DNA of 64,000 nucleotides from Erythrobacter rubeus (GTDB lineage: Bacteria > Pseudomonadota > Alphaproteobacteria > Sphingomonadales > Sphingomonadaceae), in assembly GCF_014705715.1 (NCBI RefSeq), contig NZ_JACXLC010000001.1:2028457-2092456 (forward strand). The letters run 5' to 3'. The position numbers were made by a program, and so were the translations under genes. Shown here piece after piece: positions 1-9,353 of this stretch. Position 1 is the stretch's first letter, and each line of letters starts with the position of its first letter. The notes below the pieces were generated by a model. It was not told the DNA's origin. It searched no databases and worked only from the letters and a program-made list of their open reading frames with translations.

Positions 1-1
1 A

Positions 2-670
2 GGCGATGAGGCGGGCTGGCAGGTCACCCTCGACGGGCGCGGGCTCAAGACTGTAAAGGGCTCGCCGCAAATCGTCGGCACGCAAGCGCTTGCGCAAATG
101 CTGGCGAGCGAATGGGATATTCAGGGCGAAGAGCTCGACCCGAAACTGTTCCCGCTGAGAGATATGGCCGACTACGCGATCGACGTGATCGGGCGCGACA
201 AGGCATCGCTCGCCGATAAGCTCATGGCCTATGGCGATACCGACACACTGCTCTACCGCGCCGATCCGGACGAGCCGCTTTACGCGCGGCAGCAGGAAGT
301 GTGGGAGCCTATCGTCGAGGCCTTCGAGCAGAGCGAGGGCATCGAGATGGTGCGGATCAGCGGCATCATCCATCGCCCCCAAGACGAAAACACATTGCAA
401 ACGCTGAAAGAGCGGCTCGGCGAAAAGGGCGTGTTCGAACTCGCCGGTCTTGAAATGATGACTTCGCTCGCCGCATCACTCGTCATCGCTTTATCAGCCG
501 CCGACAGAATACAGGAAAAGGATGCGGCGGACCTCTGGCGGTCGGCCAGTCTGGAAGAGGAATGGCAGGCCGATCTGTGGGGCCGCGATACCGAAGCCGA
601 AGAACACCGCGCCAAGCGCCAGAGCGATTTCCTTACCGCATGGAAGTTCGTGCAGGCCGCGAAGGGCTGA
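2..670 (+). CDS. ATP12 family F1-ATPase assembly chaperone (5' end outside window)
   Basis: The reading frame is open from base 2, so the gene begins before the window; an internal ATG at 98 is not the real start. The visible 222 residues carry the ATP12 pattern: V-T-L-D-G-R near the start, then LASEWD, then DPKLFPLRDMADYAID, followed by an all-helical C-terminal half. ATP12 proteins help assemble the alpha subunit into the F1 part of ATP synthase; in bacteria they are common only in Alphaproteobacteria, where their role is inferred from the mitochondrial protein. The next gene is convergent with a gap of 10 bases. Family assignment is by motif reading only. Confidence 0.85.
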   Translation, partial: GDEAGWQVTLDGRGLKTVKGSPQIVGTQALAQMLASEWDIQGEELDPKLFPLRDMADYAIDVIGRDKASLADKLMAYGDTDTLLYRADPDEPLYARQQEVWEPIVEAFEQSEGIEMVRISGIIHRPQDENTLQTLKERLGEKGVFELAGLEMMTSLAASLVIALSAADRIQEKDAADLWRSASLEEEWQADLWGRDTEAEEHRAKRQSDFLTAWKFVQAAKG

Positions 671-680
671 ACAGGCGCGG

Positions 681-1307
681 TCAGCTGGCTCCGGTTACCC
701 AGACTGCGACTTCATCGGCAACCGTGTTGGCGGCGCGATTGAGGGCGGGACCGACCGAGCCGGGCTCAGGCAGAACGCCCGTTTCGCGCGCCTCGAAACG
801 GCGCGAAGTTACGCTGCCGTCTTCCTGCGTGCGGATCGCGTCGAATTGAACGATCGCCGACGAGGAAGAGGCATCGTAGCCCATCTCCATCAGAGTGCCG
901 CGCAGGCTTTGCGCAGCGAGCAGCGGCGTATCGTCATTGTCGAGCACAAGCGTTCCGCCGCGGGCTCGCAAGGTCTCGCCGAGCAGACGGCGGAACAGGC
1001 GCGCGGGCTTTTCGACCCAGAACGCGTCCTGCAGATAGGCAAGCTCGGTCGCCGAAACGGCCACCGGAACACGCAGCGCATCGAGCTTCGCAGGCGCTTC
1101 GAGAGGCAGGATCGAAATCGCAGTGGATGCATCAGCAGTGCTTGCGCCCGCACCGCTGCCTGCCTCGGCGCTGACCGACGGGCTGAGTGTCAGGAGGCTT
1201 TCAGGCGGTTCGGAACCCAGGCTGATGCAACCCGTCACGGCGAGAGCCGCTGCGCCGATCGCGCTCGATTTCACCAGGCGCGTCATGGCGCTGCGTGGAA
1301 ACTTCAT
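681..1307 (-). CDS. ABC-type transport auxiliary lipoprotein (PqiC/MlaA-operon type)
   Basis: A 208-residue protein with a lipoprotein signal: basic N-terminus, hydrophobic stretch and lipobox AVTGC with Cys27. It is the last gene of an mlaE-mlaF-mlaD operon, the usual place for the PqiC-like auxiliary lipoprotein (ABC_trans_aux family) that works with MCE lipid-transport proteins in the periplasm. The ATG at 1307 is preceded by GAGGGGAA at a good distance. A second in-frame ATG at 1325 overlaps the mlaD stop as ATGA but lacks an upstream ribosome-binding site, so 1307 is preferred. Confidence 0.8.
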   Translation of the reverse strand: MKFPRSAMTRLVKSSAIGAAALAVTGCISLGSEPPESLLTLSPSVSAEAGSGAGASTADASTAISILPLEAPAKLDALRVPVAVSATELAYLQDAFWVEKPARLFRRLLGETLRARGGTLVLDNDDTPLLAAQSLRGTLMEMGYDASSSSAIVQFDAIRTQEDGSVTSRRFEARETGVLPEPGSVGPALNRAANTVADEVAVWVTGAS

Positions 1308-1321
1308 CGTTCGTGTTCCCC

Positions 1322-2269
1322 TCATGGCTCGTAGTCCGGCAGGCTCTGCCCTTGCAGCAGCGCGCCTGCACCCTGGTTGTCGAGCTTCTCGGTAAGCGAT
1401 CGCAAGCTGCGGCTGGTGGCGCGCAGATCCTGCAGGGTCGCCTCCGCGGTCGGCAGCGTGGATTCGCGCAATTGCCGCGCGGCTGGGCGCGTATCGTCGA
1501 GCGTGGCTGCGAGCGCGGCAGCCGCCTGGTTTGCCGATTTCAGCGTTCCGCGAAGCTCTTCGGCAAGCGCAGGCCCTTCGCTGTTCAGCAGGTTTTCGGT
1601 CGTGATCGATGCCTTTTCGAATGCATCGAGCGCTTCGCCTGCCTCTTTCAGCGTTACCTGCAATTCAACAAAAGTGCCCTCAAGCTGCGGCGCGCTGCGG
1701 GCAAGCTCTGCGGTCAAATTGTTCGAATTGCGCAGGATGCCGCTTAATTGCTCCTGGTTTTCCGGGCCGAGCAGCAGGTTGAGGTTTTCGGTCAGTGTTG
1801 CCAGCCGCTCCAGCAGAAGCGGCGCGTTGTTCAGCAGCGCATTGATGCCGCCGTCCTTGGGCGGAATGACCGGGCGTCCTTCGGGGCAGGCGGTCGTCTC
1901 GCAGGTGATCGGCGGTGCATCCTTGCGCGCTCCGTCGAGCAGGATGCTGGAGACGCCTGTAAAGCTGGCCTGGATAGTTGCCGTTGTGCCGACCAGGATC
2001 GGCACTTCCTCGCGCACCCTGACACGCACACGCACGAATTCGGGGTCTTCATCGGACAGCGCGATCTGCGTCACCTGTCCGACCGGCACCCCGGCATAGG
2101 AAACCTGGCTGCCATTCGCGAGGCCCGAGACGGACTGCGCGTAGAAGATGTCGTATTCGTTCTGCTCCCCCTGCCCCAGCCGCGCGATCCAGACGATAAA
2201 CGCAGCGAGCGCCGCAAGCAGCAGCAGGGTGATCGCACCGACCCAAAGATGATTTGCGCGCGTTTCCAT
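1322..2269 (-). CDS. mlaD: MlaD family outer-membrane lipid asymmetry / MCE protein
   Basis: A 315-residue protein with one N-terminal membrane helix (about residues 8-30, with LWVGAITLLLLAALAAFIV) followed by an MCE domain at about 38-115, recognisable from YAQSVSGLANGSQVSYAGVPVGQV. The rest is a long helical region, as in alphaproteobacterial MlaD, which probably forms the periplasmic channel for phospholipid movement between inner and outer membrane. AGGAG lies just upstream of the ATG at 2269, so the longer ORF start at 2299 is unlikely. Expected partners are the MlaE permease and MlaF ATPase encoded directly upstream in the same operon. Confidence 0.9.
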   Translation of the reverse strand: METRANHLWVGAITLLLLAALAAFIVWIARLGQGEQNEYDIFYAQSVSGLANGSQVSYAGVPVGQVTQIALSDEDPEFVRVRVRVREEVPILVGTTATIQASFTGVSSILLDGARKDAPPITCETTACPEGRPVIPPKDGGINALLNNAPLLLERLATLTENLNLLLGPENQEQLSGILRNSNNLTAELARSAPQLEGTFVELQVTLKEAGEALDAFEKASITTENLLNSEGPALAEELRGTLKSANQAAAALAATLDDTRPAARQLRESTLPTAEATLQDLRATSRSLRSLTEKLDNQGAGALLQGQSLPDYEP

Positions 2270-2310
2270 ACCGCTCCTATGGCCGCTCTTGGCCGGCAAT
2301 GTCCATCGGC

Positions 2311-3129
2311 TTATCCATGAAAGCCCATCTCCCCCCGATCATGCGTATCGCGTGCAGCACGCCCGCGCGGACCGTTGAAATAGTCGTGAATCCAGGGATG
2401 TTCGGATTCGAGTAGCTCCGGAATGGTGCCCACTGCGATCACTTGCTTGTCAGCGATCACGGCCACGCGGTCGCAGATTTCGTAAAGCGTATCGAGATCG
2501 TGGGTGATGAGGAATACCGTCAGGCCCAGCGTTTCCTTCAGCTCTTTCGTAAGCCGATCGAATTTCGCCGCGCCGATGGGATCGAGGCCCGCCGTGGGCT
2601 CGTCAAGGAACAGCAGTTTCGGATCGAGCGCCAATGCACGGGCCAGCCCTGCGCGCTTTTTCATCCCGCCCGAAAGCTCCGAGGGAAATTTCGCAATCGC
2701 ATCTTCGGGCAGGCCGGACATCTGCACCTTGTAACGGGCGATATCGCGGCGCAGGCTCGGGTCGATTTCGGGATAGAACTGCTTGAGCGGCACTTCGACA
2801 TTTTCGCCGACCGTCAGCGTAGAGAACAGCGCCCCGCCCTGAAACAGCACGCCCCATTGGCAGCGCACACCGATATTCTCGTCCGGATCGACTCCGGTGA
2901 TCTCTCGCCCGAGCACATGGACATCGCCAGCCTTGGGTTCTTGAAGTCCGATAATTGAGCGCATCAGCACAGATTTGCCAGTGCCCGATCCGCCGACGAC
3001 GCCAATGATTTCGCCGGAATTCACTGTCAGGTCGAGCCCGTCATGCACTGTGAAATCGCCGAACCTGTTGACGAGGCCCTTCACCACGATCGGGGCTTCG
3101 CCTTCGGGCAGTATTGCTCTTGGCACCAT
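2311..3129 (-). CDS. mlaF: MlaF-type ABC transporter ATPase
   Basis: A 272-residue ABC ATPase. Walker A is GGSGTGKS (about residues 46-53), the ABC signature is LSGGMKKR, and Walker B with the D-loop is LLFLDEPTAGLD; the switch His is in LITHDLDTL. The signature followed by KKR is typical of the Mla/Ttg2A group. It should supply energy to the lipid-transport complex with MlaE and MlaD. Its start lies 3 bases after the mlaE stop codon, so translation is probably coupled. Confidence 0.93.
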   Translation of the reverse strand: MVPRAILPEGEAPIVVKGLVNRFGDFTVHDGLDLTVNSGEIIGVVGGSGTGKSVLMRSIIGLQEPKAGDVHVLGREITGVDPDENIGVRCQWGVLFQGGALFSTLTVGENVEVPLKQFYPEIDPSLRRDIARYKVQMSGLPEDAIAKFPSELSGGMKKRAGLARALALDPKLLFLDEPTAGLDPIGAAKFDRLTKELKETLGLTVFLITHDLDTLYEICDRVAVIADKQVIAVGTIPELLESEHPWIHDYFNGPRGRAARDTHDRGEMGFHG

Positions 3130-3132
3130 GGC

Positions 3133-4245
3133 TTAGCCCCACCCGACTTCGGTGAAGAACACCGCGAAAAACGCATCGAGCACGATCACCGCAAAGATGG
3201 CGGAGACCACGGCAAGGGTCGTTCGTTTGCCGACCTCTTCGGAATTCCCCTTCACCTGCATGCCATGATAGCACCCGGCCAGCGCCACAATCAGGCCGAA
3301 GACCGGCGCCTTGATCAGGCCCACCCACAGATCGTAGGTCGGCACGACTTCCTGAATACGTTCGAGGAAGGTGAAGAACGGAATGCCAAGCGCGAGCTGC
3401 CCCACCACCGCGCCGCCCACAATCGCAACCATCGACGCGTAAAAGCCCAGCAGCACCATCATGAAGGTGCAGGCGAGAATGCGCGGGATCACCAGCACTT
3501 CGATCGGAGAGATGCCGATCGTGCGCATCGCATCGATTTCCTCGGTCAGCTTCATGGTACCGATCTGCGCGGCAAAGGCGCTGCCGGATCGGCCCGCGAC
3601 CATGATCGCGGTCATCAGCACGCCAAGCTCGCGCAGGGTGATCCGGCCGACGAGATTGACCGTCAGCGCCTCTGCCCCGAATTGTTCGAGCTGCACCGCG
3701 CCCTGCTGCGCGATGACCACACCGATAAGGAAACTCATCAGGCCGATAATCGGCAGCGCGGCGACACCGACCAGTTCCATCTGGCGCACGAGAGGTTTCA
3801 TCGGGAAGCGGCTGGGGCTGCGGATCAGGCTGGCAAAGCCCAGCAGGATCTGGCCGAAAAACCCGACCACACCGTAAATGCCTGAGCGCGCGCGGTAGAC
3901 CTTCTGCCCCATTTCGACCGGCACCCGCTTCCACACCGGAATGCGCTGCGGAGACAGGTCGGCCTGGTGGCCGGTGCGGTCGATCGCATCGAGCACGCGC
4001 TGGACCGATGGATTGGCGCACAGCAGCTGTGCATCGTTTTCTGAGGCGAGGCGAACGGCGATGTAAGCGCCTGTCGTATCGATCTCGTCGATACCGGAAA
4101 CGTCGATGGAAGACAGCGGGCCTTCGAGAGCGAACAGCTCGTGATCGACAAAGCCGATGGTCGAAATCAGATAGGAACCGGAAAGCACCAGCCGCTCGCC
4201 CCCGGCTCCGTCATCCTCAAGAGAATATTGCGCGGCCGCATCCAT
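3133..4245 (-). CDS. mlaE: MlaE-type ABC permease with N-terminal STAS-like domain
   Basis: A 370-residue protein. The first ~100 residues look like a STAS domain ([20 protein letters not shown]), and residues ~120-370 are the MlaE permease with several hydrophobic helices and the family motif region [19 protein letters not shown] followed by [16 protein letters not shown]. In E. coli the STAS subunit is the separate protein MlaB; here it appears fused to the permease, a layout known in Alphaproteobacteria. First gene of the mlaE-mlaF-mlaD-lipoprotein operon, divergent from valS across about 230 bases. Confidence 0.9.
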   Translation of the reverse strand: MDAAAQYSLEDDGAGGERLVLSGSYLISTIGFVDHELFALEGPLSSIDVSGIDEIDTTGAYIAVRLASENDAQLLCANPSVQRVLDAIDRTGHQADLSPQRIPVWKRVPVEMGQKVYRARSGIYGVVGFFGQILLGFASLIRSPSRFPMKPLVRQMELVGVAALPIIGLMSFLIGVVIAQQGAVQLEQFGAEALTVNLVGRITLRELGVLMTAIMVAGRSGSAFAAQIGTMKLTEEIDAMRTIGISPIEVLVIPRILACTFMMVLLGFYASMVAIVGGAVVGQLALGIPFFTFLERIQEVVPTYDLWVGLIKAPVFGLIVALAGCYHGMQVKGNSEEVGKRTTLAVVSAIFAVIVLDAFFAVFFTEVGWG

Positions 4246-4364
4246 CGCATCGACCTATGTGCGCAAAATCGGCGCTTCACAAGTATCCTGTCGCAATCAC
4301 GGGTTTAGAATTGTTGCGCCGCGCACACACGGCTGGCATGAGAGAGCCCACGAATTTGCGCCAG

Positions 4365-4432
4365 CCCGCTCCCCCGCTTTCATCCCCGAAAAAGCCTTTA
4401 TGTGCTTGGGGAAAAGACGGCGGGGGAGCGGG
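4365..4432 (+). promoter_or_regulatory. Perfect 13-bp inverted repeat in the valS leader
   Basis: CCCGCTCCCCCGC at 4365-4377 pairs perfectly with GCGGGGGAGCGGG at 4420-4432, with further CCCC/GGGG pairing possible inside the loop. It lies 43 bases before the valS ATG. There is no T-run after the stem, so a classic terminator is not obvious. It could be a structured mRNA leader, a terminator or attenuator of a weak type, or a DNA-level element between the divergent mlaE and valS promoters. Two copies of AAGAGAAACA (4444-4453 and 4460-4469) follow it and reach the start codon region. Confidence 0.6.
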
Positions 4433-4474
4433 CGGCTTTGCTTAAGAGAAACAGGGCATAAGAGAAACAATACG

Positions 4475-7357
4475 ATGACCCTCGATACGACTTTCGACCC
4501 TGCTGCCATCGAGGCGCGCTGGTACAAACACTGGGAGGAGAGCGGCGGCTTTCGGCCCGAACGCCCGGACGCGGAAGCCTTCACCATCGTCAACCCGCCG
4601 CCCAATGTGACGGGATCGCTGCATATCGGCCACGCGCTCGATAACACGCTGCAGGACATCGTGATCCGTTACGAGCGGCTGCGCGGCAAGGACGCGCTGT
4701 GGGTCGTCGGCACCGATCATGCAGGCATCGCGACGCAAATGGTGGTCGAGCGCCAGATGGAGGAGCGCCAGGACAAGCGCACGAATTATTCACGCGAGGG
4801 ATTCGTCGAGAAGGTGTGGGAGTGGAAGCGCGAAAGCGGCGGGACCATCACCCACCAGCTGCGGCGGCTCGGCTGCTCAATGGACTGGTCCAGAGAGCAG
4901 TTCACGATGGACGAGCACTTCACGAAAGCTGTGCTCAAGACCTTCGTCGACCTCTACAATGACGGCCTGATCTACCGCGACAAAAGGCTGGTGAACTGGG
5001 ACCCGAAGCTCAAGACCGCGATTTCGGATCTGGAGGTCGAGCAGCAGACCATTCCGGGCCACTTCTGGCACTTCAAATACCCGCTCGCTGACGGCGTCAC
5101 GCTGGATGACGGACGCGACTATATCGAGGTTGCGACCACCCGGCCCGAAACTATGCTCGCCGATATGGCGGTCGCGGTGCATCCGAGCGATGAGCGCTAT
5201 GCGAGCGTCGTCGGCAAGCATGTCGTGCTGCCGATCACAGGCCGCCGCATCCCCATCGTTGCCGACGAACACGCCGACCCGGAACTGGGATCGGGCGCGG
5301 TAAAGATAACGCCGGGGCATGATTTCAACGATTTCGAAGTGGGCAAGCGCGCCGGGATCGCGGCTGGCGATATGCTCAACGTGCTCGATGGGGAGGCGAA
5401 TGTCTGCCAGACGGCGGACGGGCTGGTGCCAGACGAGTTCATCGGCCTGCACCGCTTCAAGCGAGACGGTGTCGATGGCGCCCGCGAAGCGGTGGTCGCG
5501 CGGCTCAAGGCCGATGGTTTCTTAATCCCGCACATCGCCAAGACCAAGAAGGGCGAGGAAGTCGAGCACGACGCTGAGCCGCGCCAGATCGCCACGCCCT
5601 TCGGCGACCGCGGCGGCGTGGTGATCGAGCCGTGGCTGACCGACCAGTGGTATGTCGACGCGGAAAAGCTCGCTGAAAAGCCGATCAAGGACGTGCGCGA
5701 CGGTACCATCGAGATCGTCCCTAAAAGCTGGGAAAAGACCTTCTTCAACTGGATGGAAAACATCCAACCGTGGTGTGTGTCACGTCAGCTGTGGTGGGGA
5801 CATCGGATTCCGGCTTGGTTTGGGCCGTCAAAAGAGGGCGGCAATCTCTCTTGGAACATGAGTGATTATTCCACGAACAAGGTTTTCGTCGCCGAAAGTG
5901 AAGCCGAGGTTCGCGAGCAGGCCCGCGCTTACTACGGTGACAAATACGAGATCGAGTTCAACGAAGCGCCTTTCGCAGCGCTCCAGACAGTGGCCGATTA
6001 CGTCAACGAGGGTATACCTCCTAACAAGGTCATCCTCCGACAAGACCCCGACGTCCTCGACACATGGTTCTCCTCCGCGCTCTGGCCCTTCGCCACGCTT
6101 GGCTGGCCGGACAAGACCGACTTGCTCGGCAAGCACTTCCCCAACAACCTGCTCATCTCCGGCTTCGACATCCTGTTTTTCTGGGATGCGCGGATGATGA
6201 TGATGGGGCAGTACAATATGGGCGAGGCCCCGTGGCCGCGCCTGTACCTCCATGGCCTCGTGCGCGCCGCCGATGGCGCGAAGATGTCCAAATCCAAGGG
6301 CAATGTCGTCGATCCGCTCGGCCTGATCGACCAGTACGGCGCGGATGCGCTGCGCTTCTTCATGGCGGCGATGGAAAGCCAAGGCCGCGACATCAAGATG
6401 GATGAGAAGCGGGTCGAGGGATACCGCAACTTCGCGACCAAGCTCTGGAACGCGACACGTTTTTGCCAATCGAACGGCATCGGCGCATCGACCACGCTGA
6501 AAGCTCCGATCGCGCGCCTCGCCGCCAACCAATGGATTATCGGCGAAGTCCAGGCCGCGTGCGTCGAAATCGACGCGGCCATGGCAGACCTTCGCTTCGA
6601 CGCGGCAGCGAACGCGATCTATCAATTCACATGGTCGAAGTTCTGCGACTGGTATCTTGAGCTGATCAAGCCGGTCTTCGCAGAAGGTGCGGACCCGGAT
6701 GCGATGCCGGCGAAGGAAACCCGCGAAGTCGCCGGGTGGGCGCTCGACCAGATCCTCGTCATGCTGCACCCCTTCATGCCCTTCATTACCGAAGAGCTAT
6801 GGCACGCGCAGGGAGATAGGGGCTACGACCTCATCACCGCCAAGTGGCCCGATCCGCGCGCTAAAGTCAGCAAGGATGCGACCGACGCGATCGACTGGGT
6901 GATCGACCTCACCACCAATGTCCGCAGCGCCAAGAATGAGCTCGGCATCCCGCCGGGTGCAAAATTGGCGGCATTCGTACCGTCGCCCAGCGACCTTGCC
7001 AGCAGCACGATCGAGCGCAGCAGCGCGGCCATCGAAAGGCTCGCAAGGCTGACCCCGGTGACCGTCGGCAAAGCGCCTGCTGGCCCTGCGATGCAGGTGA
7101 CCGCCCAGGGCGGACCAGCGTCCGATGTGTTCGTCATCCCGCTCGAAGGCATTATCGACATCGACGCCGAAAAAACGCGCCTCGAAAAAGCGCTCGCCGC
7201 CTCGCAAAAGGAGGCGAAGTCTCTCGAAGGGAGGCTGTCCAACGCCAACTTCGTCGAACGCGCAAAACCCGAAGCGGTCGAGAAGGCGCGCGAGGACTTC
7301 GCATATCACGCAGGCGAGGCCGAGCGGCTGGAGGCAGCGCTGAAAAGGTTGGGGTGA
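4475..7357 (+). CDS. valS: Valine--tRNA ligase
   Basis: A 960-residue class I aminoacyl-tRNA synthetase that charges tRNA(Val). The HIGH motif (HIGH within [11 protein letters not shown]) is at about residues 50-53 and KMSKS is at about residue 603 ([13 protein letters not shown]). The editing domain with [19 protein letters not shown] lies between. The C-terminus has the ValRS coiled-coil arm ([25 protein letters not shown]). The open frame extends upstream to 4259, but MTLDTTFDP at 4475 matches the usual ValRS N-terminus and gives the normal family length. A purine-rich AAGAGAAACA precedes it as a weak ribosome-binding site. Confidence 0.97.
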   Translation: MTLDTTFDPAAIEARWYKHWEESGGFRPERPDAEAFTIVNPPPNVTGSLHIGHALDNTLQDIVIRYERLRGKDALWVVGTDHAGIATQMVVERQMEERQDKRTNYSREGFVEKVWEWKRESGGTITHQLRRLGCSMDWSREQFTMDEHFTKAVLKTFVDLYNDGLIYRDKRLVNWDPKLKTAISDLEVEQQTIPGHFWHFKYPLADGVTLDDGRDYIEVATTRPETMLADMAVAVHPSDERYASVVGKHVVLPITGRRIPIVADEHADPELGSGAVKITPGHDFNDFEVGKRAGIAAGDMLNVLDGEANVCQTADGLVPDEFIGLHRFKRDGVDGAREAVVARLKADGFLIPHIAKTKKGEEVEHDAEPRQIATPFGDRGGVVIEPWLTDQWYVDAEKLAEKPIKDVRDGTIEIVPKSWEKTFFNWMENIQPWCVSRQLWWGHRIPAWFGPSKEGGNLSWNMSDYSTNKVFVAESEAEVREQARAYYGDKYEIEFNEAPFAALQTVADYVNEGIPPNKVILRQDPDVLDTWFSSALWPFATLGWPDKTDLLGKHFPNNLLISGFDILFFWDARMMMMGQYNMGEAPWPRLYLHGLVRAADGAKMSKSKGNVVDPLGLIDQYGADALRFFMAAMESQGRDIKMDEKRVEGYRNFATKLWNATRFCQSNGIGASTTLKAPIARLAANQWIIGEVQAACVEIDAAMADLRFDAAANAIYQFTWSKFCDWYLELIKPVFAEGADPDAMPAKETREVAGWALDQILVMLHPFMPFITEELWHAQGDRGYDLITAKWPDPRAKVSKDATDAIDWVIDLTTNVRSAKNELGIPPGAKLAAFVPSPSDLASSTIERSSAAIERLARLTPVTVGKAPAGPAMQVTAQGGPASDVFVIPLEGIIDIDAEKTRLEKALAASQKEAKSLEGRLSNANFVERAKPEAVEKAREDFAYHAGEAERLEAALKRLG

Positions 7358-7380
7358 GACTGCGCTCGGCCTACACCCGG

Positions 7381-7462
7381 TAGCAAACGTCCGCTTTCTC
7401 GATCCGCGATCCACATGGCGAATGTCGGGGTTGGGTGGGGAAGCGGACTGTCTGCTTCCGAT
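7381..7462. repeat. Dispersed intergenic hairpin repeat, copy A
   Basis: The stem GGAAGC(7439-7444)...GCTTCC(7454-7459), with inner GGAC/GTCT almost continuing the palindrome, is preceded by GGGTTGGGTGG and by ACGTCCGCTTTC at 7388-7399. Similar units sit at about 12135, 18971, 38957 and 40728 in this window. It lies between the convergent valS and acetyltransferase genes. Function unknown. Confidence 0.5.
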
Positions 7463-7489
7463 CGATCGCGGTAAGACAGCTGACCCCGA

Positions 7490-8050
7490 CTAGATCGTTT
7501 TAGTCGCAACCCATTTATGCTTGCCGATTTTTCGTGATCGCTCGAAACCGGCCTCCTCGAACATCGCCAAGGTGCCGTTGAATAAGAAAGCAGCAGACAC
7601 TTTGCGACCAACGGCATCCTCGGGATAGGCCTCGACTCGTCCGCCTCCCAATGCCTCGATCTGCTCGATCGCACCGTTCAGCGCCGCAGCGGCGACACCC
7701 TTGCCGCGGTGCCCCTTCCAGACGAAGAAGCAAGTTACTAGCCAGTCGGGAAGCACAGGATTTGTGCTGTCGTACGCCCGCGCATTGTGAATTCGAGGCA
7801 ATTCATCGGGCGATCCGAATTGACACCAACCGAGACACTCATCGCCATCGAACACTAGAGAAGCATGCGCTCGGGACTCACGCACGCGACGCTCTTTCTC
7901 AACGCGCTTTTGTTCGGGCGGGGTATCCTTGTCCGCGCCGTGATACCACATGCACCAGCAGCCACCCCATACGCAATTATTGGCCTCTACCAATCGAGCG
8001 AAATCCGGCCAAGTGCTCTCGGTAAGCGGCCTAGTTTCGAGGGTGGTCAT
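7490..8050 (-). CDS. GNAT family N-acetyltransferase
   Basis: A 186-residue protein with a GNAT fold pattern: the acetyl-CoA binding motif is WKGHRGKGVAAAALNGAIE (R-G-K-G-V-A version of Q/R-x-x-G-x-G/A), preceded by beta-strands LGWCQFGSP and TCFFVW. The substrate cannot be predicted. The N-terminal CVWGGCWCMWYHG stretch is rich in Cys and Trp and is typical of one subgroup of uncharacterised GNATs. Its ATG overlaps the stop codon of the upstream NTF2-like gene (ATGA), so the two are probably co-translated. Confidence 0.8.
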   Translation of the reverse strand: MTTLETRPLTESTWPDFARLVEANNCVWGGCWCMWYHGADKDTPPEQKRVEKERRVRESRAHASLVFDGDECLGWCQFGSPDELPRIHNARAYDSTNPVLPDWLVTCFFVWKGHRGKGVAAAALNGAIEQIEALGGGRVEAYPEDAVGRKVSAAFLFNGTLAMFEEAGFERSRKIGKHKWVATKTI

Positions 8051-8448
8051 TTGTGTTCGATACCGCCACGCCCTTCGGGAGTAAGCACTGCGGAATCGAA
8101 GATGACATGCTCTTCAATTGCCATGCCGTCCTTGATCTTGAAACGGTCGACGCCGCGATAGGTGCGCCGCTCCCCGTGGATGTTCGCTTTGGATTCCCAT
8201 GCGATGTAGAGCATGTCCTCGTTGCCTGCACAGTCCATTGGAGTAACCACGAGCTCGTCCATGCCGGCAAGCGTTTCGCCCATCCATGTCGCGTATTCAG
8301 CACCAGACATAAAGCCAGCGCCTGTAAAATGAATCGTCGCATCAGGAGCAATGATTTCGCCGACGCGCTCGCCGGACGGGTCCGCCCAATATGATTTGAA
8401 GCGCTCGAAGAAGCCGGCGTGTTCCGGCGATAGGTTGGCGTCCGACAT
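8047..8448 (-). CDS. SnoaL/NTF2-like protein
   Basis: A 133-residue single-domain protein of the nuclear transport factor 2-like (SnoaL) fold: FFERFKSYWADPSGERVGEIIAPDATIHFTG, then central Trp and Asp positions and a final beta-sheet with YRGVDRFKIKDGMAIEEHVIFD. Such proteins are either small enzymes (isomerases, dehydratases, hydrolases) or ligand-binding domains; the role here is unknown. The ATG at 8448 is preceded by GAGGAGAA, and the upstream ATG at 8484 is rejected. It is divergent from a MarR regulator, which may control it and the acetyltransferase. Confidence 0.75.
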   Translation of the reverse strand: MSDANLSPEHAGFFERFKSYWADPSGERVGEIIAPDATIHFTGAGFMSGAEYATWMGETLAGMDELVVTPMDCAGNEDMLYIAWESKANIHGERRTYRGVDRFKIKDGMAIEEHVIFDSAVLTPEGRGGIEHK

Positions 8449-8547
8449 GGCGGTTCTCCTCACAAAAATTGAAGATGCCCTCATTTACGTGCGCCGCGCA
8501 CATATCGTCAATTGAATTCTGTGCGGAATGCACATAAGCGTTGCCCA

Positions 8548-9063
8548 ATGATTGATGGCACCGCCAATCTGCTCGGAGCCTTGGGGCTTGCGGTTGCTGA
8601 CCGGATCCATCAAGCGGCACGCGACGTCTTGAACCGCTCGGGCGAGACACCGGCGGCGGTAATAGTGATTGGCTACGGGCAGGGCCTCTCGAATGACAAC
8701 CTGCGTCGCATTCTCGACCTCTCGCATCCTGGCTCAGTGCGCCTTGTCGATCGACTGGTCGCGGACGGCCTTGTCGAGCGGCGCAAAGGTAAGGACCGGC
8801 GCGCTGTTGCACTCGTCCTGACAGCTAAAGGGGAAGCAATGCGAGAGCGGATGCTTGAGGGGCGCCTCGCATCGCTGCGACCTCTCCTTGCACCTCTGAC
8901 ATCGCCGCAGCTCGCCAGCTTGGACGAGCTACTCAAAGAGCTCCTGCGAAGCGTGCCCGAAAGCGATCTTGAGCGGTGTCGTATTTGCCGCATGTGCGAT
9001 GACCAAGTTTGTTCGGAGTGCCCGATACCTGCCGCCTTCAAAACATCGGATGATGCAAAGTGA
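8548..9063 (+). CDS. MarR family regulator with C-terminal cysteine cluster
   Basis: A 171-residue winged-helix regulator. The DNA-binding part reads LSNDNLRRILDLSHPGSVRLVDRLVADGLVERRKGKDRRAVALVLTAKG, which contains the MarR recognition helix and the basic wing (K-D-R-R). The C-terminus has CRICRMCDDQVCSECP, five Cys in 16 residues, suggesting metal binding or redox sensing; similar tails are known in some MarR proteins. It is transcribed away from the NTF2-like/GNAT pair with about 100 bases between, so it is the likely regulator of that pair. Start at 8548 chosen because the domain begins there; 8512 is also in frame. Confidence 0.8.
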   Translation: MIDGTANLLGALGLAVADRIHQAARDVLNRSGETPAAVIVIGYGQGLSNDNLRRILDLSHPGSVRLVDRLVADGLVERRKGKDRRAVALVLTAKGEAMRERMLEGRLASLRPLLAPLTSPQLASLDELLKELLRSVPESDLERCRICRMCDDQVCSECPIPAAFKTSDDAK

Positions 9064-9295
9064 GCGGCAGGTTTTGGGAACCCAGCGCGAGAAAACGATT
9101 GGGCGAAATGAGGCTCGTGAGCTGCGCGTCTGGTCTTGGTGCATCGTAAGCGTGTTGAAAGGCATTTAATAGGGGTGGTTTCGCTAAAGTCACCTTGTTG
9201 CTTCGAACAAGATGAGCTGGCGCTCAGATTAGAGCGAACCAGATCAATCCCTCGCTTTTGGCGCTCATATCAAGCGTGCTGTCTCAGGACACAAC
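9064..9295. other. Intergenic stretch without a recognisable gene
   Basis: No ORF here has a convincing start or protein motif. The right side leads into the direct repeats in front of the TetR gene. Confidence 0.4.
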
Positions 9296-9335
9296 TTGAA
9301 CGCTCAATCAAATTATTGGTTGAACAATCAATCAA
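9296..9335 (+). promoter_or_regulatory. Direct repeat, probable TetR operator
   Basis: TTGAACGCTCAATCAA (9296-9311) and TTGAACAATCAATCAA (9320-9335) match at 14 of 16 bases and are spaced 24 bp apart, about two helical turns. Each half has TTGA...TCAA ends. They lie 18 bases before the start of the TetR gene, a typical place for autoregulation. Inference only. Confidence 0.5.
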
Positions 9336-9353
9336 GTCAGCTATGAAAGCGCC

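Noticed and set aside
4259..4474. N-terminal extension of valS.
   Set aside because: It runs through the 13-bp inverted repeat and has no ValRS similarity; the usual N-terminus begins at 4475.
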